DNA of 16,457 nt, taken from assembly GCA_964585575.1 (NCBI GenBank), contig CAZPEM010000071.1, positions 1 through 16,457 on the forward strand, in the 5' to 3' direction. Positions 1-5,960 of this stretch are shown piece by piece (positions within the stretch are counted from its first letter, which is position 1; every line of letters starts with the position of its first letter). A program made the translations under genes and the position numbers. This DNA is from UBA4655 sp964585575 (lineage in GTDB: Bacteria; Planctomycetota; Planctomycetia; Pirellulales; UBA1268). Under the pieces are notes generated by a model that made no database searches, was not told where the DNA came from, and was given only the letters and a program-made list of their open reading frames with translations.

Positions 1-338
1 CCGCCGCAGCGGCGAAGCCCGCGGGCGGCAAGCCATCTACCGCCGACATCCTCGCCGCGGCGCGAGGCAAGGCGGGCGGTGCCGCCCCGGCCGCAGCGAA
101 GCCGGCAGCCGGCAAGCCATCCACCGCCGACATCCTGGCGATGGCCCGCGCGAAGAAGGCCGCCGCCGAGCAGGCAGCTCCCGCCGCCGATGAATCGGCA
201 CTGGAAGCTGCCGCCGAACCGGTGGTGGAAGCCCCGACCCCGAAGGCGGCCGCGCCGAAGAAGGCCGCCGGCGGACCGCTCCCGACCACGACCGCCGAGA
301 AAATCGCCTGGTGCCGCAAGCACGACGCAAAGTCGTGA
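1..338 (+). CDS. C-terminal tail of an unidentified Ala/Pro/Lys-rich protein (5' end outside window)
   Basis: The reading frame is open from the first base and stops with TGA at 336-338, so only about 111 residues of the C-terminus are visible. They are very rich in Ala, Pro, Lys and Gly and hold two copies of a segment reading GKPSTADILAxAR, 28 residues apart. The protein ends with a less repetitive segment, TTTAEKIAWCRKHDAKS. Such a tail looks like a flexible extension on a folded domain that lies outside the window. I do not recognise the parent protein. The next gene encodes a Coa1-family lipoprotein, a family linked to cytochrome oxidase assembly, so a respiratory or redox subunit is one possibility, but this is a guess. 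The reading frame is secure from the repeats, which are conserved in protein and DNA, and from the stop placement just ahead of the next gene's ribosome binding site. Confidence 0.7.
   Translation, partial: AAAAKPAGGKPSTADILAAARGKAGGAAPAAAKPAAGKPSTADILAMARAKKAAAEQAAPAADESALEAAAEPVVEAPTPKAAAPKKAAGGPLPTTTAEKIAWCRKHDAKS
27..136 (+). repeat. In-frame 84-bp-spaced direct repeat inside the tail gene
   Basis: Bases 27-52 and 111-136 match at 25 of 26 positions, and similarity continues at lower level on both sides. The period is 84 bp, or 28 codons, so the repeat keeps the frame and duplicates the segment GKPSTADILAxAR in the protein. It looks like a tail that grew by internal duplication. Further copies may lie to the left of the window. 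Confidence 0.75.
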
Positions 339-400
339 CGCGGCGGGCGAGCGACGGTCCGGTGGATTGTCGAATCCAACGCCCCACGGAGAGCCGCACC

Positions 401-901
401 GTGTCACGAAACCCTCGCCCGGCCCGGTTCCTGCACCGCTGGCTCCCGATCGCCGCCTTCTTGGCCATCGCGGCGGTCGGCTGCGGACGTCACGACCGCC
501 ACCCGATCGTCGTCGTCGCCATCGAAGAGCTCGCGACGAACGACCGCGCGGCCGAGGCGCTCGGCGGGCCGATCACCCGAACCACGCCCGTCACCGGTTC
601 GGCGAGCGACACCGACGGCGTCGCGGCGCTCCAGTTCGACGTGAAGGGGCCGAAGGGCGCGGGCGTCGTCGTGGTCGAGGGGAAGCGGGTGGGGGGCGAG
701 TGGGGCGTCACCTCGCTCGAAATCCGCATGCCCGGCCAGGCCGATCACCTCGTGCTCACCGGCGATCTCGAGGCCCGAACCGGCAGCGACACGCCCAAGT
801 TCGACCCCACGGCCGAGAAGCCCGCGTCGTCCTCCGCGCCGCCTCCCCCCGCCGAGATCGACATCGCCCTGCCTCCAGGACCGCCCGGCCAGAAGAACTG
901 A
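401..901 (+). CDS. Coa1/Tim21-family lipoprotein
   Basis: This encodes a 166-residue predicted lipoprotein. The start is GTG at 401, preceded by GGAGAG at 388-393 at good spacing; an earlier GTG at 311 lies inside the upstream gene and has no such site. Residues 1-28 form a signal peptide with a basic start, a hydrophobic core and a lipobox ending AVGC, with Cys28 as the lipid anchor. The next segment carries ALGGPI at about residues 52-57, followed by strands and VKGPKGAGVVVVEGKRVGGEW at about residues 84-104. This order (LGxPI, then a GxxGxG-like beta hairpin and a Trp) is the pattern I know from the Coa1 family (cytochrome oxidase assembly factor 1), whose bacterial members are mostly uncharacterised. 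The C-terminus is a Pro/Ser-rich tail. It follows the tail gene by 62 bp and may be cotranscribed with it. The family call is good; its role here is not shown by the sequence. Confidence 0.72.
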   Translation: MSRNPRPARFLHRWLPIAAFLAIAAVGCGRHDRHPIVVVAIEELATNDRAAEALGGPITRTTPVTGSASDTDGVAALQFDVKGPKGAGVVVVEGKRVGGEWGVTSLEIRMPGQADHLVLTGDLEARTGSDTPKFDPTAEKPASSSAPPPPAEIDIALPPGPPGQKN

Positions 902-913
902 TGCCGTGGAGTC

Positions 914-1080
914 GACCGTGAGGGGCTGCCCGTGTCATGTCGCCGGGCTATGGGAGCGAGCGAAGCCTGGAGACCGCGAAGCCCGCCGGCAGGAATTTCA
1001 CGAAGCGGACATGCAGTGAGCAAAGGTCCGGACGACCGCAGCGAACGTCCGGCCAGGCGCACGGGCAGCCCCGAACCAGC
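914..1080 (+). repeat. Dispersed non-coding repeat, copy A, with terminal inverted repeats
   Basis: This fills the space between two convergent genes. A related copy in the opposite orientation lies at 16197-16344. In the shared orientation, the first ~50 bases (914-965) match copy B at all but two adjacent positions. Later blocks are also shared: GAAGCGGACATGCAG at 1002-1016, CGAACGTCCGG at 1042-1052 and the end CACGGGCAGCCCCGAACC. The element has perfect 13-bp inverted ends at 922-934 and 1060-1072, giving a 151-bp core. An internal hairpin can form at 1025-1037 (GGTC/GACC), with an alternative 7-bp pairing between 1028-1034 and 1046-1052. Short frames crossing it are poorly coding. It could be a MITE-like element, or a structured RNA carried in many copies. 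Confidence 0.8.
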
Positions 1081-1094
1081 ACGACAGCGGCAGG

Positions 1095-1766
1095 CTACTT
1101 CATCTCGCGGAGCGCCGCGAGCTCGGCTTCGCGGCCGACGACGAGGAGCACCTGCTCCTCGAGCAGCCGCGTCTTGCCGTCGGGAAACATCTCGAAACGG
1201 CCGGTCATGACGTCCTTGAGGCCCATCACGTGCACGCCGATCCGGCTGCGGAGGTTGGCCTCGGCGAGCGTCTTGCCCGACAGCGACGCCGGCATCGCGA
1301 TTTCGGCGACGCTGTAGTCGGGATCGATCGGCAGGTAGTCGAGCACGTTGGGCCAGGTCATCCGGTCGGCGAGCTCCCGGGCCACCTCCTCCTCCGGAAA
1401 GACGACCCGGTCGGCGCCGAGATGCTCGAGAATCTTGCCGTGCTCGTGGGTCACCCCCTTCACGATCACGTTCCTCGCTCCCAGCTCCTTCACGTGGAGC
1501 GTCGCGAGGAGCGACGTCGCGATGCTCTCGCCGAGCGAGATGAAGACGGCCGTGGCGTCGCGGATCGGCAGGTTCTCGAGCAGTTCCCGCTCGGTCGAGT
1601 CGCCGATCACGGCCTCGTAGATGTGGTTCTTCACCACCTCGAGCCGCTCCTTCCGCTGATCGACGCCGATCACGCGGCAGCCGTTGCTCGCGAGCTTGGT
1701 GGCGAGGGCGGCCCCGAAGGTGCCCATGCCGAGCATGATGAAGATCCTCGCGTCGGAACGTGCCAT
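1095..1766 (-). CDS. ktrA: KtrA/TrkA-type potassium channel RCK regulatory subunit
   Basis: This is a 223-residue cytoplasmic protein, the usual length of single-module KtrA. The N-terminal RCK_N domain is a Rossmann fold with the nucleotide-binding loop GMGTFG at residues 13-18 and an acidic Asp36 at the end of the second strand (VIGVD), typical of ATP/ADP or NAD(H) binding. The C-terminal half from about residue 145 is an RCK_C domain (SVAEIAMPASLSGKTLAEAN and onward). Rings of such proteins gate the KtrB channel in response to bound nucleotide. It starts 5 bp after the stop of ktrB on the same strand, so the two are surely one operon. A GGAGGAG stretch at 1789-1795, inside the end of ktrB, is 22 bases from the start codon and only a distant candidate ribosome site. 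The gene is intact. It ends close to repeat copy A. TrkA is the alternative name, but the single RCK unit fits KtrA better. Confidence 0.92.
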   Translation of the reverse strand: MARSDARIFIMLGMGTFGAALATKLASNGCRVIGVDQRKERLEVVKNHIYEAVIGDSTERELLENLPIRDATAVFISLGESIATSLLATLHVKELGARNVIVKGVTHEHGKILEHLGADRVVFPEEEVARELADRMTWPNVLDYLPIDPDYSVAEIAMPASLSGKTLAEANLRSRIGVHVMGLKDVMTGRFEMFPDGKTRLLEEQVLLVVGREAELAALREMK

Positions 1767-1771
1767 GTGGT

Positions 1772-3196
1772 TCAGCCGATGAGCGGCGCCTCCTCCGGAT
1801 AGGTCGGCTGGTAGGTTCGCTGCTCCCGGGAAAGGGCGACGGCGACGGTGATCGGCCCCAGCCGGCCGGCCAGCATCAGCCCGACGAGCACGATCTTACC
1901 CGGGTCGGACAACAGCGGCGTGATCCCCGTCGAGAGCCCGACCGTGCCGAGGGCGGAAATGCACTCGAAGAGGGCCTCGAGGAACCATCGGGAGCGGCCG
2001 GTGATGTCGCCCCCCTTCTCCACTACGAGCACCGCGATGAGGGCGAAGATCGCCAGCGCCGCGAACAGGAGGGCGGTGACGGTCGATCGCTCGACGGCGG
2101 CGGACGGGATCGTGCGGCGGGAGAAGTTGGCGTTCTTGAGGCCGTGGAAGCTCGACCAGGCCCGGATCGCGAGGGTCATGAAGGTGCTCACCTTGAAGCC
2201 GCCGCCGGTCGAGCAGGGTCCGGCGCCGATCGCCATGAGGATGATCGTAAGGAAGAGCGTGGCGCTCGAGAGGGTGCCGTAGTCGACGGTATTGAAGCCG
2301 GCCGTGCGGCAGGTGGTCGAGTGGAAGAAGCCCATGAGGATCTTCGTTCCGAGCGAACGCCCGGCGATGGCGTCGTCCCACTCGAGCAGCCAGAACGTGA
2401 CGGCCCCGAAGGCGAGGAGGGAGGCCGTGCCGACGAGCATGAGCTTCGACTGCATGTGGAGCCGGTCCCAGATCCGCTGCCGAGCCCGCACGCGGGAGTA
2501 GACGTCGAAGATGACGGGAAAACCGATGCCGCCGACGATGATGAGCGAGCAGATGGCGACGTTGACGACCGGGGCGCCGGCGTCGGGCATGAGGTTGTCG
2601 TCGCCGAGCGCGAAGCCGGCGTTGCAGAAGGCGGAGATCGAGTGGAAGGCCGCCTTCCATGCCACCTCGCCCAATGCCACCTCACCCGGCGACGCCGCGG
2701 CCCAGCCGGCGGCGAAGAGCGCGGCGAACCCGCAGGCCTCCGCCAGGAAGACGGTCGCCAGCACCGCCCCCGCGATCCACCGCACGTCGCGGCCGGGCCG
2801 GACACCGAGTGTCTCGGAAATCACGGCCCGCTGGTGGAGCGTGGCCTGGCCACCGAGGTTCGAGGCGATGAGGGTGGTGAGCGTCATGATGCCCAGCCCC
2901 CCGAGCTGGATGAGGACGAGGATCACCACTTGGCCGAAAAACGAAAAGTCGTGCAGGGTCGAACGGACGGTCAGCCCGGTGACGCAACAGGCGCTGGTGG
3001 CGGTGAAGATGCCGTCCACGAGCGTGATCGGGGGCCGGTCGGGAACCCTCGAAACAGGCAGCGTGAGGGCGAAGCCCCCGAGCAGGATCGCGGCGAAGTA
3101 GGCCGCGAAGGAGACCCTCGCCGGATAGCTGACGAGCGAACCGGTGAACTGTTGAGCCATGCTGGCCTTGCCTGCGCGGGTCGCACGGTGCGACAT
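1772..3196 (-). CDS. ktrB: KtrB/TrkH-family potassium channel subunit
   Basis: This encodes a 474-residue inner-membrane protein of the SKT (Trk/Ktr/HKT) superfamily. Four membrane-pore-membrane repeats can be seen, each with a filter glycine: CVTG at 71-74, CNAG at 191-194, CRTAG at 296-300 and GTVG at 417-420. GGGFKVSTF at about 331-339 follows the third filter, where the gating region of this family lies. All four filter glycines are present, as expected for a K+-selective transporter. With KtrA, encoded 5 bp downstream, it would take up K+, possibly with Na+ dependence as in known Ktr systems. The start is uncertain: ATG at 3196 gives 12 extra residues, while the ATG at 3160 (Met13) gives the compact N-terminus usual in this family, with AGG-rich sequence upstream. 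A candidate promoter lies at 3223-3252. The gene is intact. Confidence 0.92.
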   Translation of the reverse strand: MSHRATRAGKASMAQQFTGSLVSYPARVSFAAYFAAILLGGFALTLPVSRVPDRPPITLVDGIFTATSACCVTGLTVRSTLHDFSFFGQVVILVLIQLGGLGIMTLTTLIASNLGGQATLHQRAVISETLGVRPGRDVRWIAGAVLATVFLAEACGFAALFAAGWAAASPGEVALGEVAWKAAFHSISAFCNAGFALGDDNLMPDAGAPVVNVAICSLIIVGGIGFPVIFDVYSRVRARQRIWDRLHMQSKLMLVGTASLLAFGAVTFWLLEWDDAIAGRSLGTKILMGFFHSTTCRTAGFNTVDYGTLSSATLFLTIILMAIGAGPCSTGGGFKVSTFMTLAIRAWSSFHGLKNANFSRRTIPSAAVERSTVTALLFAALAIFALIAVLVVEKGGDITGRSRWFLEALFECISALGTVGLSTGITPLLSDPGKIVLVGLMLAGRLGPITVAVALSREQRTYQPTYPEEAPLIG

Positions 3197-3222
3197 GCGA
3201 AAGCCCCATCGTACTTCGCCCG

Positions 3223-3252
3223 ATTCGAGACCGGCAAAAACGACGGTTTCAA
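3223..3252 (-). promoter_or_regulatory. Candidate sigma70-type promoter for ktrBA
   Basis: On the minus strand TTGAAA (3247-3252) and TCGAAT (3223-3228) are separated by 18 bp, matching the -35 and -10 consensus at five and four of six positions. The expected transcript start lies about 20 bases before the outer ktrB start. Prediction from sequence only; planctomycete promoters are not well mapped. Confidence 0.35.
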
Positions 3253-3316
3253 GGCGGGTTCGCGATGCTTTTCAGCCGAAGTCCGGGCCGGAATGCCAAT
3301 CGAGGCGTACAAAAAT

Positions 3317-3344
3317 TTGACGCCGACTTTTTCCCCTCCATAAT
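3317..3344 (+). promoter_or_regulatory. Candidate sigma70-type promoter pointing to the 82-aa gene
   Basis: TTGACG at 3317-3322 and CATAAT at 3339-3344, 16 bp apart, each match the consensus at five of six positions, in a locally AT-rich patch within otherwise GC-rich DNA. Transcription would start near 3351 and give a leader of about 265 bases before the ATG at 3617. A TATAAA at 3592-3597 lies too close to the gene to act as its -10 box if the AAGGAG site is used. Confidence 0.45.
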
Positions 3345-3351
3345 GAGTTTG

Positions 3352-3616
3352 TTCGGAGCAGCTCTCGTCCCCGCTGCAGCCTTCAGGCTGTCGAATCTGC
3401 GGGAAGTACGACGGCCTGTTTCGTCGCATCGTCGCTTCGTCGGGCCGCGTTTCGCTGGTCGACGGGGCAGGGCGATCGTCGGCGGGGCAGGCCGATGATC
3501 GACGGCGCGGCATCGTGTCGTCGTTCATGCTGGGCTGATCCGACGATCATTTTTTGCTGTTCATGTCAAACCACCACACTTCAAGAACCCCTATAAAAAG
3601 GAGTTGTACCGTTCCG
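3352..3616 (+). other. Long leader region with a hairpin and short repeats; no gene seen
   Basis: No convincing gene lies between ktrB and the 82-residue gene. Downstream of the candidate promoter there is a nested hairpin: outer arms CCCGC (3370-3374) and GCGGG (3399-3403), and an inner stem CAGCC/GGCTG (3377-3381/3386-3390) with a TTCA loop. Next come runs of CGTCG and a 20-bp tandem repeat at 3458-3497. The region ends with AAGGAG at 3598-3603, the likely ribosome site of the next gene. A regulatory leader or a separate small RNA is possible; I do not recognise a known riboswitch. Confidence 0.4.
3458..3497 (+). repeat. 20-bp imperfect tandem repeat in the leader
   Basis: Two adjacent 20-bp units (3458-3477 and 3478-3497) agree at 17 of 20 positions, both carrying GGGGCAGG. 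The following 20 bases (3498-3517) match only about half the time and may be a decayed third unit. No function can be assigned. Confidence 0.6.
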
Positions 3617-3865
3617 ATGGCCCGGATTCGCAATGTGTTTGAGATCATCGAGTTGTATGGTCACGACGAAAACTTCGAACCCCAGATGACCCCGGATTTC
3701 GTGCCGACGACCGCCCCGGCCGGATCGCGGCAGAAGATCGACGTGCTGGCCGAGAGGATCCAGCGCGGCCTCCCGCTGTGGCACCCGCAGGACAGCCTCG
3801 ACGCCTCGTTCAACGGCTTCGAAGCCGAAGAGAACGCCGAGATGATGGCCGGCGCAGGTCGCTGA
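3617..3865 (+). CDS. Small conserved-looking orphan protein, 82 aa
   Basis: This is an 82-residue acidic, soluble-looking protein with no signal peptide or membrane segment. It starts MARIRNVFEIIELYGHDENF, has a Pro/Thr-rich middle (QMTPDFVPTTAPAG, about residues 23-36), a likely helix IDVLAERIQRGLPLWHPQDS at 41-60 and an acidic end. I do not recognise the family and assign no function. The start is ATG at 3617, with AAGGAG at 3598-3603; the 13-base spacing is long. An in-frame start at 3554 would add 21 residues of poor coding character and place the AAGGAG inside the gene, so I prefer 3617. A long leader with a promoter lies upstream and a strong terminator follows 44 bases after the stop, so it is probably a single-gene transcript. 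That arrangement makes it a real gene rather than a chance frame. Confidence 0.72.
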   Translation: MARIRNVFEIIELYGHDENFEPQMTPDFVPTTAPAGSRQKIDVLAERIQRGLPLWHPQDSLDASFNGFEAEENAEMMAGAGR

Positions 3866-3909
3866 CCGAAACAGATCGGCCGAAACCAGTTCGACCGAAG
3901 CAAACAAAA

Positions 3910-3957
3910 GGGCGGCCGCCGGTGGTTCACGAACCCCGGCGGCCGCCCGCCCTTTTT
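3910..3957. terminator. Bidirectional intrinsic terminator between the 82-aa gene and smpB
   Basis: A perfect 13-bp GC-rich stem joins 3910-3922 to 3936-3948, with a further GGTT/AACC pairing (3924-3927/3932-3935) around a CACG loop. On the plus strand TTTTT follows at 3953-3957; on the minus strand the stem is followed by TTTTGTTTG. It can therefore end transcripts from both convergent genes. Confidence 0.9.
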
Positions 3958-3983
3958 CCGGACCATCCATTTCTGACCGATCG

Positions 3984-4541
3984 CTATTTTCTTCCCGATC
4001 GGCCCTTGAGCGCCACCTCCATGTCGCGCTTCGCCGACTTGGCCTTGAGCTGCTGCCGCTTGTCGTGAAGCTGCCGTCCCCGGCCCACGCCGAGCAAGAC
4101 CTTCGCGCGGCCTCCCTTGAAGTACATCTTCAGCGGCACGAGCGTCAGCCCCTTCTCGAAGGCATGCCCGGCGAACTTCCGGATTTCCCGCTGGTGCAAA
4201 AGCAGTTTCCGCGGCCGCTTCGGCACGTGGTTGAGCCGGTTGGCCTTCTCGTACTCCGGGATGTCGCAGCCGAGGAGCCATACCTCCCCGTGCTCCACGC
4301 GGCCGTAGGCCTCCTCGAGCGAGATTTTCCCCGACCGGAGGCTCTTCACCTCGCTGCCGACGAGCACGATTCCACACTCGAGCGTGTCGATGATCTCGTA
4401 GTCGTGCCGCGCGCGACGGTTTTCCGACACGACCCGTTCGTTCGGCGAGTCGGACGCCTTGCCGCCACCCGCGGCGGATTTGCCGGGAGCGGGGTTCGTG
4501 GGCTTCGGGGCGCGGGCGATGGCTGGGTCCTCCGTCCCCAA
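3984..4541 (-). CDS. smpB: SsrA-binding protein SmpB
   Basis: SmpB binds tmRNA and brings it to stalled ribosomes for trans-translation. The core is clear: ENRRARHDYEI at about residues 40-50, the tmRNA-binding barrel with GSEVKSLRSGKISLEEAY at about 62-79, HREIRKFA-type sequence near 117-124, LVPLKMYFKGGRAKV near 134-148, and the basic tail after LHDKRQQLK that enters the ribosome. At 185 residues it is some 25-30 longer than usual. The excess is an N-terminal Ala/Pro/Gly/Lys-rich stretch of about 37 residues. I see no in-frame ATG that would remove it; the start used here is TTG at 4541, and a GTG at 4430 would give a nearly standard N-terminus but lacks a visible ribosome site. It is transcribed divergently from the SUMF1-fold gene and ends at a strong terminator. 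Confidence 0.93.
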   Translation of the reverse strand: MGTEDPAIARAPKPTNPAPGKSAAGGGKASDSPNERVVSENRRARHDYEIIDTLECGIVLVGSEVKSLRSGKISLEEAYGRVEHGEVWLLGCDIPEYEKANRLNHVPKRPRKLLLHQREIRKFAGHAFEKGLTLVPLKMYFKGGRAKVLLGVGRGRQLHDKRQQLKAKSAKRDMEVALKGRSGRK

Positions 4542-4646
4542 CTCTCGGGCACGAACCCCCGTCCGGTCAATGGCTGAGCCGTTCGACGGAGGGTAGACTT
4601 GAGTGTCGCTTCAAGCCGCCCCCTCCCGCCCCGCGAAAGCCCCATC

Positions 4647-5861
4647 ATGCGACATGACGTGCGCTGCTCGAGTTTGGCCCTGCTTGCGTCGGTTCTTTGC
4701 TGCCTGGCGACGCCCCCGCAGCCCGCCTCTGCCGCCGACCCGGGATTCGTCGCCGGAAACGAACGGCCGGCGAACGTCGAGGGAAATGTCGTTCGGGTGG
4801 CCGACGGCTGGCTCGTCCCGTACGAGGAGACGATCCCCGGAACCGACCTCCGCTTCACGATGGTGCCGGTGCCCGGGGGCGAGGCCACGATCGGCAGCAG
4901 CGACGCCGAGAAGGGCCGCGACAGCAAGGAGGGGCCGGTCTACCGCGTCCGCATCGAGCCCTTTTGGATCGGCCGCTGCGAGGTGACCTGGGGGGAATAC
5001 AAGCGGTATATGGCGGCCTGCGACCTGTTCAAGGCGCTCGAGGCGGCCGGAGTCCGCAAGGTGACGCCCGACAACATCGCCGACGCAGTCACCGCACCGT
5101 CGCTCCTCTACGATCCGACCACGACGTTCACCAACGGCGAGGATCCGATGCAGCCGGCGGTCACCATGACCCAGTTCGCGGCCAGGCAATACACGAAATG
5201 GCTCAGCGGGCTGACGGGCAGGTTCTACCGGCTCCCGACGGAGAGCGAGTGGGAATACGCCTGCCGTGCCGGCACGAAGACGCCATGGCACTCCGGCGAG
5301 GATTCGGAGTCGCTCGGCAAGGTCGCGTGGTTCGCCGGCAACTCCGGCGAGACGACCCATCCCGTCGGCAAGCTCGCGCCCAACGCATGGGGCCTCCACG
5401 ACATGCATGGCAACGTCGCCGAATGGGTCATCGACCAGATGCTGGAAAAGGGCTACGCGCGACAGGCGGCACTCCCGCAGCCGGCACCCGTGGCCGACTG
5501 CATCGAATGGCCGACCGAGCTGTCGCCGCGGGTCGTGCGGGGCGGCGCCTTCTACGATGAGCCCGCCCAGTGCCGAACCGCCGCCCGACGCGGCAGCGAG
5601 GACCTCGCCTGGAAGGAGATCGATCCCAACGAGCCCAAGAGCCCATGGTGGTACACCGAGGAGCCGGCCCTCGGCGTCGGCATGCGGGTGGTGCGTCCGT
5701 TCACCACGGCCGACGCCGCGACACGGCGGAAGTTCTGGAACGCCGACATCGAGAGCATCCAGGCCGACACCGATGGTCGCATCCAGGGGGGGAAGGGGGC
5801 GATTGGCCTCGTCGATCCGAAACTGCCCGAGGATGCGAAGGCTGCCGGATTCGGCGGCTAG
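4647..5861 (+). CDS. Exported SUMF1/FGE-fold protein, non-canonical active site
   Basis: From ATG 4647 this gives 404 residues with a signal peptide (hydrophobic core LALLASVLCCLA, cleavage likely after ASA). A TTG at 4599 with GGAGGG just upstream (4588-4593) is an alternative start adding 16 residues ahead of that signal. The formylglycine-generating-enzyme-like (SUMF1) fold runs from about residue 72 (MVPVPGGEATIG), through FWIGRCEVTWGEYKRYM, FYRLPTESEWEYACRAG, GLHDMHGNVAEWV and RVVRGGAFYD to RVVRPF. True FGE has two catalytic cysteines after RGGS; here the first is replaced by Asp304 and the second position is kept as Cys309. It is thus probably not a sulfatase-activating enzyme but one of the many SUMF1-fold proteins used for other binding or catalytic tasks. 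It is the first gene of a same-strand cluster encoding exported proteins; the next gene starts 99 bp later. Confidence 0.85.
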   Translation: MRHDVRCSSLALLASVLCCLATPPQPASAADPGFVAGNERPANVEGNVVRVADGWLVPYEETIPGTDLRFTMVPVPGGEATIGSSDAEKGRDSKEGPVYRVRIEPFWIGRCEVTWGEYKRYMAACDLFKALEAAGVRKVTPDNIADAVTAPSLLYDPTTTFTNGEDPMQPAVTMTQFAARQYTKWLSGLTGRFYRLPTESEWEYACRAGTKTPWHSGEDSESLGKVAWFAGNSGETTHPVGKLAPNAWGLHDMHGNVAEWVIDQMLEKGYARQAALPQPAPVADCIEWPTELSPRVVRGGAFYDEPAQCRTAARRGSEDLAWKEIDPNEPKSPWWYTEEPALGVGMRVVRPFTTADAATRRKFWNADIESIQADTDGRIQGGKGAIGLVDPKLPEDAKAAGFGG

Positions 5862-5950
5862 CGGCGAGCTATGATCGGCAGCGGTGATCGGCAGATGGGC
5901 GGACAGGCAGATAGCCAGGCGTCAAACAATCCAGACGTCACACAATCAAT

Positions 5951-5959
5951 GAGGAGTGG
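5951..5959 (+). promoter_or_regulatory. Ribosome binding site that sets the start of the first PQQ-like protein
   Basis: GAGGAGTGG sits just ahead of ATG 5961. The frame is open further upstream to 5871, but those 30 residues are hydrophilic and would bury the signal peptide, whereas starting at 5961 puts a standard signal peptide at the N-terminus. Spacing is slightly short. Confidence 0.6.
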
Positions 5960-5960
5960 A

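Noticed and set aside
922..1072. Repeat copy A as an insertion sequence with its own transposase
   Set aside because: At about 150 bp it cannot encode a transposase and none is seen in the window; at most it is a non-autonomous element.
937..1317. Small protein frames crossing repeat copy A
   Set aside because: They run on into the antisense of ktrA, and copies A and B differ by indels that break any shared frame, so the repeat is better seen as non-coding.
1760..3343. Long open frame of 527 residues on the plus strand over ktrB
   Set aside because: It is antisense to a clear potassium channel gene, its product is a Glu/Arg/Asp/Gly-rich string with no fold-like pattern, and such frames are common in GC-rich DNA.
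5873..5893. Operator formed by GATCGGCAG repeated 12 bp apart before the first propeller gene
   Set aside because: Two direct 9-mers, one partly over the likely 5' untranslated region, with no symmetry or further copies; chance in this composition is likely.
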